Source: Irineochytrium annulatum (lineage: Eukaryota > Chytridiomycota > Chytridiomycetes > Chytridiales > Chytridiaceae). From it: a DNA stretch of 38,644 nucleotides. The stretch is from NCBI GenBank assembly GCA_027600665.1, contig JADGJL010000129.1, positions 1-38,644 of the forward strand, read 5' to 3'. Shown piece after piece: positions 31,280-38,644 of this stretch. Under the pieces are notes generated by a model. It was not told the DNA's origin. It did not search any database and was given only the letters and a program-made list of their open reading frames with translations. Position 1 is the stretch's first letter. The number at the start of each line of letters is the position of its first letter. A program made the translations under genes and the position numbers.

Positions 31280-31787
31280 CCTAAAAGCTTTGTCGTGGCG
31301 GCGGATGCGAAGACTTCAGGGCAGCAACTCGAGGGCTTAAACGATCGTCGACTTTAAATGGGGTGTCCAGATTTTTGACGCGATTGAAGGGCCCTGCTTG
31401 ATGACGCTCTGGCCGCCGAGGACGACGCGACAACGCCCCGATCGAGTCGGCGCGGTCGCGTGCATGGGGGCCCTGAACATCAGGGTGGTCCGCCGGCTTC
31501 ACTGCTTTCAAAAGGCACCCTCCAATCATCGCGAAGCACTCACAATGGACCAGTACGGATAGCAAGCATCTTCAGCTGATTCGTGAGAACCTGGGAACCG
31601 TCTTGAGAGAGGCGACATTGCGCAGAGTCACTTGCTGGGCCCGGCAAGTCGCCAAAATCGCATCCGGTTCGACCTTCAACTGTATCGGACGCGCTTGCTC
31701 ACCTGGGCTGCGCCGGTGGACGTGTATCGCTCCTCTGCGCGGTCGGTCACGGCCTTCGACGGCTCGGTGGAGCGCGTTTGAGAAGCA
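31280..31787. other. Unresolved 5' region upstream of tail-anchored protein gene
   Basis: Two coding-like plus frames without ATG occur here. One is open from 31477 (FKRHPPIIAKHSQW and KHLQLIRENLGTVLRE), and the other from 31587 to 31778 (RIRFDLQLYRTRLLTWAAPV). The second ends in a TGA (31779-31781) three codons before the ATG used for the next gene. They resemble helices of a BAR-like domain and probably belong to the next gene, but I could not join them by consensus splicing. This stretch also carries the NF-YC promoter. Confidence 0.4.
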
Positions 31788-33900
31788 ATGGCGGACGTTA
31801 TTCGGTTGATGGACAGCACCGGCACGAGGGTGCTGGACTCCCTTGCGTCTGAATATGAGGATTCGTTCTGCCTAGACACGTTCGGCGACTTGATAGGATT
31901 CCACGCCGAGGCGGAGCCCAAGGGAAAGAAGAGCTTCATCATTGCGCGGGTGCAGACTTGGGATCCAAAGCAACCCGACAAGGCATTCTACAGCTACTAT
32001 AATGCCTATCACTTGAATAAGATATTGTTTCAGACGCAGGTGGGTATTGACTTTTGACCTCCATGCTTCAAAGTCGTCGTAGGGATCCTAACGCTCAATT
32101 CAAAATTAGATATATCTGGGCAAGAAGCTGATTCATAGACTTCACGTCCTAAATCCGCTGACGAATACGGATATCATCGGCAGCGTTCAGTATTTCATGA
32201 TCAAGAATTTGATCGCCGAGAGCAAAACGGAGCTGAAGGCCGACGTCGGACCCGCCACCCCGCCAATAATCTCTAGTGCGGTCGATGATGGGCCAGGGTC
32301 TCCTACGCGTCCGACGGCATTACCAACGAGAAAGCGCGTGGTCTCTTCACCTACGCGGAAGGTCTCGCTGCGGATCAAAACGAATACCGCCGCAAGTGAG
32401 TCCACGAAGAGCGTGAATCATTCCGAATTAGACATAGCACCGAGCCCTGCAGTCAAGGAGGCGGAGAGCGGGTCAGCAATCTGGACCATGATGGCCCCGG
32501 CAGTTAAAGACATCTCGGACCACGAGGATTCCGGAGTGAATGCGTCCGCGGCCAACTTCAACCTCTTCGTCCGGCGCTTGTCCGTCTCCCCTCGCAACAT
32601 GATCCCCGACAACACTTTCCGCGTCGCTTCAACTATCGAGCAAACACCCGCACCAACTCCCGCCACAAGTCCGCAGGGCGTCGTCTCCTTAGCCGTCCCG
32701 CGCGATCCGAACGCTATCGACTTCCGCCAACGGGCGAGCTCCTTCGACGACCGAAAACGCACGTCCACGGCCACCAAGTCGCCGGCCACGCCGGTAACGA
32801 AGGACCCCGCCGCGCAGTCGCCGATGTCCCTTGCGCCACCGTCCGCAGAGAGTGATTGCTCCCATGGCGGCCGGCGCCACACCTCCTTTAACATCAACGA
32901 GATCCAGGCGATCATGAAGCCCGCGTCCTCGCCCATCCGTCTCGTGACGCCCACCAGCCCGGCGAGCAAGTCCCCGGCTCCCGCCGGTGTCATCACCAGG
33001 TTCGCCGTGCCGGTGAGCCCCGAGGAGGTGGCGGCCATCACGCCTCGGACGGCGAAGTCGCGCCGCAGGTCGCTCAGCTACGCGAACGCCGTGAACGCGA
33101 ACGGCGGCGAGGGCGGTTTCGAGGATTGGGCGCAGATGGTGAAGACGGAAAGGTCTCCTGTTGGTGCGGAGGGCGAAGAAGAGAATCATGGGGACTATGA
33201 CACGGTCAGAAAGTTCGGTGGGTCGGCGAAGAGGGCGGGTGAGAGGATAGAGGAGGAGGAGGAGGACGATGGAAAGGAGTGTGGGGACATGGAGGGGAAG
33301 GACAATGAGTCGGAGGCGAGCAAGGCGGAGGTGAAGGACGCGGAGATGATCAGGATTAAGTCGATCAAACGGAAAACGGTGGAGGAGAGCGGGCCTATTG
33401 TGACCATCGACGCCGTGCTCTTTGCGACGGACAATGACTTTTTGGAGTCGTCTAAGGTCAGGGCCGTCTTCAAACAGCACGCTCTTGCCCCGGAGGACGC
33501 CGCTTTGTTCGAAATGAAGCCATTCTTGGGCACAGAGACGGAGTCGCCCGTCGTAATCATTGTCGAGGAGCCGAAGAGCTGCGAACTATGTTATCCCAGC
33601 GCATCCTCGATGAGCCGGCTGTCGCCTTGCATGCAAACGTTCCACCGTGTAAAGTGCTATCTGGCAGCGCTCGTCTTGATGTTTGCAATGTTCTTCTTGT
33701 GAGTGCCATAAGTTCTCATAATATCAATCTAACGTTTGAACGCGTACTAATCCCGTCTTCGCAGTATATTCTTGTAAGTCTTAAATTCCTCTTTACTCGC
33801 GCCTTCCATCAGAAATGCTGACCGCTTTTATATTTGCAGCACGCTCCGCGATAACTCGAGTCACGGTTCGTCGTCCCCGTCGCCTACGCCCAGTTCTTAA
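31788..33900 (+). CDS. Large Ser/Pro-rich protein with C-terminal membrane anchor, 5' end uncertain
   Basis: Exons 31788-32039, 32110-33698, 33765-33773 and 33840-33900 give 636 residues from this ATG; the true start is probably upstream. I do not recognise the family. The N-terminal 120 residues look globular (DSLASEYEDSFCLDTFGDL; SYYNAYHLNKILFQ; LIHRLHVLNPLTNTDIIG). A long disordered middle (about 130-450) is rich in Ser, Pro, Thr and SP/TP sites, followed by an acidic run (ERIEEEEEDDGKE). A second small folded part (IVTIDAVLFATDNDFLESS) precedes a single C-terminal membrane helix (YLAALVLMFAMFFFIFF), suggesting tail anchoring. Exon 3 is a 9-base microexon inside that membrane helix. A lipid-transfer or contact-site role is speculation. 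Confidence 0.7.
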
Positions 33901-34141
33901 GCGCTCGGCCGCAATCTCGATAGAAAGCTTATTCGTTTCTCCTTTTTGAATATACGCTCTCTTGCACGCACGCACGGCGCGAACTTTTATTTGTTCTCCG
34001 TTCCCAATTCTGACGACGCGAAAACATTCGCGCGTAATGGCAAGAACCGTAGTATTCGGATGCGTAATAAGTAATACATTCAAGTACTCGCCAAGGAGTG
34101 AAAACATAAAGACAGCGAAATAATTACGGACTGAAAAGCAG

Positions 34142-36306
34142 TCAGTCCTCTTCCATCTCCTCGCCGCCTGCCCCAAAGTGCTCATCAAAACTGTAAGCGC
34201 CGCCGCCCCCTCTGCCCGCCTTCCGATTCGCTTTCTTCTTCTGCTTCTCCGTCTTCTTCCGGTCCCGGTTCGTCTGCGGGTTAAGAACCTGCTCCACCGT
34301 CTGAATTGGCTTCGACGGCGCGATCTTCTTGCCCTTCGTCTTGAACGCCTTGCTGAGATTCATAGCAATCTTCGGTGCTTCCTCCTCCTCCTCCTCCGCC
34401 TCCTCGTCGTCCTCTTCCACCATCTCCTCGTCCTCCTCGTCATGCTCCATCAACTCAGGCGCCTCCTCGTCATCATCGTCCCTAAGAACGTGAAGGTGTA
34501 AATCCTTGGTCTGGCAACTCAAAACTTACTCCATCTGACCCTCGTCGTCATCCTCCATCTCGTCCTCAACGAGCGCCTCCTCGTCTACCTCACCCGATCC
34601 GATGGTCGACACCGCGAGCATGCGACCGACGCCTTGTGCCTTCGCCACGGCCAGGTCTTTGCCCTCCATCTCCATGATGTCGGGCATCTGGAACTCCTGG
34701 CTCCAGCCCGAGACGATGCTGCTGCTAATGTGGGCGCCCTTGTCGATGCCGGTCGCGGGCGGAATGGTGTAGTAGGGGATCCGCCCGGTGTTCCAGTCGT
34801 TTAGGATTGAGCGGGCGGTGTTGTCGAGGTCGGGGATACCACCCTACGGGATTCACACATATTAGCGCTGGCGGATTCAATTCATCACACCTTTCTCAGC
34901 TTGCCGCGCTGGCGCGCCAAATGGATGAGAAATTCGCGGGCGTTGGAGAAGGCGGGGAGATTGTACATAATCATAAGATCCTGTACCTTGCACTTCGATA
35001 CGATCAACTCGACTGTGATACGAGCGACGTTAAACATATTACGTGTAAACTGGCCTCACCTGGCGCAATAGGGTCCTCCATCAGCTCGACCTTGACGCAA
35101 TTCCTCAACAGCACCTCCGCGTTGTCCCTTCCGGACTCGCTCTTGCTGAAAACGATACCTGGGCAATCCAGCAACTTGATGTTCTTGTCGAGATGAATCT
35201 CCTGCGTCACCTTCGTCACGCCGGGCGTGGAGCCGACATTGCACGCCTTAGACCGCTTAAGGGAGTTGATCACAGAGGACTTCCCGACGTTCGGGTACCC
35301 GATCACGCCGACGGTGATCGACGTCTTAATATGCGCGTTCCGGCAGTAGTTTTTAAGGAGCTTAACGAGGTTGTCGGCGCCGATGCAGTCGCTGCTGTTC
35401 AAGAGGTCTTCGGTGGCGGCATGGACGTCCACTTTGGACTGGCCGAGGTTCGTGCGTTGAGATTGGGTGCTGGCTTTGAAGGCGATGGTGGGGAACTCGT
35501 TGCGGAGGTACTTCAACCACTTCTCAACGACGTCTCTCGGGACCAAGTCTACAATATCAAAGGTTATCAATAGACGTCCCTTATTGTCGCGGACTCAGGA
35601 AAACAAAAAAATACCCACCAATCTTGTTCAGGACCAGAATGATCCGTTTGTTGATCCCCGAGTTGATCACCATCTCCTCAATCTGCTTCGGCCTGCACCC
35701 GATCGGGTCCCTCGCGTCTAAAATTTCCAGGATGACATCGGCCGCGCCAACAACTTTTTGGAACTCCTTGTAGTACGCCTTCTTCGAATTGTCCTTCTTT
35801 GCCACAGCCACATCCTCAAAGCCCTTCCCGTCGTACGCCAGCATCCCCGAAGGATTCGTCCCCTCGAACGAGAGCGCGCGCCGCTTCGCATCCGACACGA
35901 GCCTCATCAGGGCGCGCTCGTCGCTATGCCCCCCTGCCGCTCCCACCACGCCGCCCTTCTGCTTCCGTTCCACCGCAAGCTTCTCCTTCGTTTCCTTGAC
36001 TTGCTGGAGGAGCTTGTCCTTGAACGGGAGGAGACTGGGGATGCCGGGGTCCTTCTTCAGGCCTGATGATCACACAGTTAGACTCCATATATAAAACTGT
36101 CGGGCAGGAGTGCTCACGCTTCTGTGACGGGTTCTTCTTCGCGTCCTTCCGCATCTTCCTGTGGTGTTCCACAACCTTGCGCTCGATCTTGTGCTTCTTC
36201 GATGCCTTCAGACGCTTGGATTTGAGCTCTGGGACGGGATCGGGCCCATTAGAATGCGACGGCGGCATCATATCGAGCTTCGCAGAGGCCACTCACTTCG
36301 AACCAT
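34142..36306 (-). CDS. GRN1: Nucleolar circularly permuted GTPase, nucleostemin/Grn1 family
   Basis: Seven exons (36306-36297, 36228-36118, 36062-35619, 35548-35060, 35012-34891, 34843-34530, 34481-34142) give 609 residues. The tiny 10-base first exon joins to give [20 protein letters not shown], the basic nucleolar-localisation start of GNL3/Grn1. GTPase motifs are in permuted order: G4 NKID (186-189), G1 GYPNVGKSS (272-280), G3 DCPG (316-319). A coiled basic stretch ([19 protein letters not shown]) precedes the G domain, and VELIVSKC follows it. The C-terminus is a long Asp/Glu run and then a Lys-rich tail. The protein acts in 60S ribosomal subunit export and rRNA processing. Nug1 is the alternative name in yeasts. 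An ATG at 36292 would miss the conserved start. Confidence 0.93.
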
Positions 36307-36741
36307 CGGGACGCTTTGGCGGGCTTGTCAGGTTTGTCAAAAGAAAAAACGAATGAAAAAAGACGGTCAACACTTCCTGTCCAAGCCTCCCTGTCAGTGG
36401 AAGCCGCAATAGGAAATGCAAGGCGTTTTAAATATTATTCCGATACTGTCAACAGCGACGCGTCAAAATGGAAATTTCTCTCTGCGCTTCCCTCGGCTTT
36501 ACTGTTTCTGCAGCCCACTCCGCATCACTGCTTTGGTCACGTCCCAGTGGGGAGCGAGCATCCTCATACCCAACCCAATCCCCCACCCTCCAAACATCAG
36601 CAGATGCCCCAACAAAAGAGAGAAGGCGAAAGAAATAGTTAACGCAAGCCACATACGATTGGTAGTGAGGAGGAATTAATGGGTGACATGCGATACGAAG
36701 AAGTAAAAACTAAAAAAAAAAGGCCTGCGCAACTCCGTGAT
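36307..36741. other. Intergenic, Grn1 promoter and MIA40 3' region
   Basis: 435 bases. Open plus frames (36316-36679) have no recognisable content. No RNA gene or element seen; an A-rich run lies at about 36705-36720. Confidence 0.5.
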
Positions 36742-37476
36742 TTACTTTTCGTCGTCACTGTCGGAATCAGAATCGGAGTCGAAGTTTGACGAGTCTAAAT
36801 CACTGTCGCTATCGCTCTCACTATCGCTTTCCTCATCGTCGTCGTCGTCGTCCTCGTCGTCATCTTCATCGTCCTCATCGTCCCCCGTAAGCTCGGGGCC
36901 ATAGACTTCAGGGTATTTGCGGAAGCTACATGATTTGTAAGCAACCTATCGGTACACCCCAAACCAGACTCCAAACTAAGATGCTCCGACTCACCATTCC
37001 TGCATTAGCCGGAACTGGTTCACGCAATCCAGGCCCTTGGGCTCCTCCTTGGAGTACACAAAGCAGGAAAAAGCGGCCTTAAAGTCTTCCCCGCAAGGCG
37101 GTTTTGTCATCGGGCCAAGGCATGGACCTAGCAACCATTCGACAATCAGTGATCTGACAGCACTCGGCCGCATGCAAGATCCTGCCATCGACGTGTTCAC
37201 CCGCCGCTACTCACAATCCCAGTTAATCTCCCCCGTCTCCGGATCATAAGCATCTGACTGCGACGCGGCGTCCGCCGGGTCGGATACGGGGTTCACGGAG
37301 TCGCTGCTGCTGCTGCTGCTGGTGGTGGTGGTGGAGTGGTCAGCGGGCTTGAGTCTCGGTGACGGTGGTGGGGACTGACGTGGCGTCGATGTGGAAGATG
37401 TCGGATTCGCCGCCGATGCCGAGGAGTCCGCGTGGATGAACAACGCGTCGAGAATAGTCTGGAGGAACTCGAACAT
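36742..37476 (-). CDS. MIA40: Mitochondrial intermembrane space import protein MIA40/CHCHD4
   Basis: Exons 37476-37215, 37127-36995 and 36925-36742 give 192 residues. Mia40 oxidises incoming CX3C and CX9C proteins in the intermembrane space and is reoxidised by Erv1. Splicing at intron 1 (37128-37214) creates the redox-active Cys-Pro-Cys (88-90), followed by CX9C pairs C99/C109 and C122/C132 ([22 protein letters not shown]) and the usual FRKYPEVYG. The N-terminal 87 residues are Ser/Thr/Pro-rich with no membrane anchor, unlike yeast Mia40 and more like the soluble animal form. A highly acidic tail of about 45 residues (Asp/Glu/Ser repeats) follows the CHCH domain. Both introns split cysteine codons. 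Confidence 0.95.
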
Positions 37477-37729
37477 GACGATGGACTTGCTACGGGGCGC
37501 GAGATATCGGAGGGGAAGAAGAAACGCAAAAGACCAGTGTTTGCAAACGAGTAAAAAGACGGTTCCCATTCAGCGAATTGCGAGCCCACACGTCCCGCCG
37601 AAATCTGCCGTTGGCCAACGCAGAACTCCTTAACTGTGAGTATTTGGATCCTTAACCATTTGATCTGGACTGTGTTTTGATGATCTGCAAAGTACGGAGG
37701 GAGATCATTGTTGATTTGAATATCCGGCG
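37477..37729. promoter_or_regulatory. Divergent promoter region, MIA40 / SEC62
   Basis: 253 bases between divergent start codons. No recognisable promoter element beyond the position itself. Confidence 0.4.
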
Positions 37730-38644
37730 ATGTCGCATCATGGACACAGCCACGGTCCTGGTGGCCACGGCGGCCACGGCGGCGGGAAGCCATCTTTTGC
37801 GAACGTGGATCCGTCCGAGATGGCCGTCGCTAAATTTTTGAGGAGTTCCGAGTCCAAGCTGACGATAAAGCAAGGCATCTTGAACGGGCGACGCGTCGAC
37901 TATTTTAAAGGTTTGACTTGACTCGAGAGAGATTCATTCAGGCTTACAGAATGATGAAGGGAAGCATGCGGTTAACGCCATTATGCGGGAGCCGTACAAA
38001 AAGTCCTCCAAACGACCGGCCGTCGAGGATCGGGCTGCGGCCGAGAAGCTCGTCACGCAACTCCACAGCCTCGGCTTCTTCCTCCGCGTTGAGAAGGAGG
38101 CGGGAAAATCGAAAAACCTCACTTTGCAGCCTATTCAGGTAACGGGCCATCATTTCTTTGGAAGTGGAGTGAAGTCTCACATAACCACAGGTCTTTGGCC
38201 CGGACGCATACTACGTCTGGATCTACGAGGGCTCGCAATGGATGGGGATGCTGATGGGCGTCGGTGTCTTGGCTTTGACGTTGGCTGGTGTTATGTTCCC
38301 GCTCTGGCCCGCCACGATGCGGTTGGGCGTCTACTACCTCTCGCTGGCGGTCCTCGGCCTTATGGGTGTCTTTATGGGGATTGCTGTCGTTCGGTTAATT
38401 CTGTGGATTCTGTTGGTGATTACGACCGGCCGCGGCGGATGGCTGTTCCCGAATCTCTTTGCAGACGTCGGTGTTATTGAGAGTTTTATTCCGTTCTGGG
38501 CGTAAGTTTTTATTTGCAATTGCTCGGTATTTCTGCAGTGTGGACTGACGTCTTCTGAAATTAGGTGGGACGAGAAGAAGGGTAAGGGGAAGGGCGGAAG
38601 GGATACTGACGGAGAAGGAGACGGAGAAGGCGACGGGGAGGGGG
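37730..38644 (+). CDS. SEC62: ER translocation protein Sec62, partial (3' end beyond window)
   Basis: Exons 37730-37910, 37960-38138, 38191-38501 and 38565 to the window edge. Sec62 assists post-translational protein import at the Sec61 channel. The His/Gly-rich start (MSHHGHSHGPGGHGGHGGGK) precedes a conserved cytosolic domain with NGRRVDYFKGKHAVNAIM and VFGPDAYYVWIYEGSQW. Two membrane segments follow: MGVGVLALTLAGVMFPLWP and a hairpin partner beginning YYLSLAVLGLMGVFMG, then FIPFWAWDEKKGKGKGG. The visible end is a Gly/Glu/Asp repeat (EGDGEGDGEG) typical of the acidic tail. Intron lengths are 49, 52 and 63 bp. Start choice is supported by the family's first conserved block lying 20-40 residues in. 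Confidence 0.95.

Noticed and set aside
33241..33300. Repetitive GAG/GAC-rich tract that might be a microsatellite
   Set aside because: It encodes the acidic run of the tail-anchored protein in frame, so it is coding low complexity.
1..38644. CRISPR array, transposon, integrase or secondary-metabolite cluster
   Set aside because: No spaced direct repeats, transposase motifs, long terminal repeats or biosynthetic core enzymes were seen; genes are dispersed housekeeping functions.

Overview
The window is eukaryotic nuclear DNA, most likely from an early-diverging (chytrid-grade) filamentous fungus. Nearly every gene is a housekeeping gene cut by many short GT-AG introns (about 35-170 bp, many under 50 bp). 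Fungal hallmarks are a trifunctional FOL1 folate enzyme, lumazine synthase, Hap5/NF-YC, a Tda3-like oxidoreductase, Pop3 and the p24 protein. Genes usual in animals but missing from budding yeast are also present: a neurochondrin-family protein, GCP5 and a TBC1D7-like protein. No genus is claimed. All exon joins were made by eye from splice consensus, reading frame and remembered family motifs; no alignment was run.

Layout. 1-1369 (-) is an orphan low-complexity protein running off the left edge. Then come POP3 (+), lumazine synthase (-), neurochondrin (-) and PEX11 (+, head-to-head with neurochondrin). 7205-9183 is gene-poor. A small S/T/P-rich protein (+) follows. 10075-14670 holds the most intron-dense pair, GCP5 and TBC1D7-like (both +). 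Next are ISD11 (-) and a Tda3-like FAD oxidoreductase (+), divergent; an orphan 188-residue protein (-); the U1A/U2B''-type RRM protein (-) divergent from a membrane protein (+); a p24 cargo receptor (-); and a large C2H2 zinc-finger protein (-). Around 25-28 kb a Tim17-like membrane protein (-) is head-to-head with an acidic TPR-like protein (+). FOL1 (+) converges on NF-YC (-). A tail-anchored protein (+), the nucleolar GTPase Grn1/nucleostemin (-), MIA40 (-) and the start of SEC62 (+, cut by the right edge) complete the window.

The genes do not form one pathway. Shared themes are mitochondrial biogenesis (ISD11, MIA40, the Tim17-like protein), ER/secretory traffic (SEC62, p24), vitamin synthesis (lumazine synthase, FOL1), RNA and ribosome biogenesis (Pop3, U1A/U2B'', Grn1), and cytoskeleton or TOR control (GCP5, TBC1D7-like). 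The most noteworthy single item is the TBC1D7-like gene, which suggests a TSC-Rheb-TORC1 module with its third subunit in a fungus. No CRISPR array, transposon, rRNA or tRNA gene was found.
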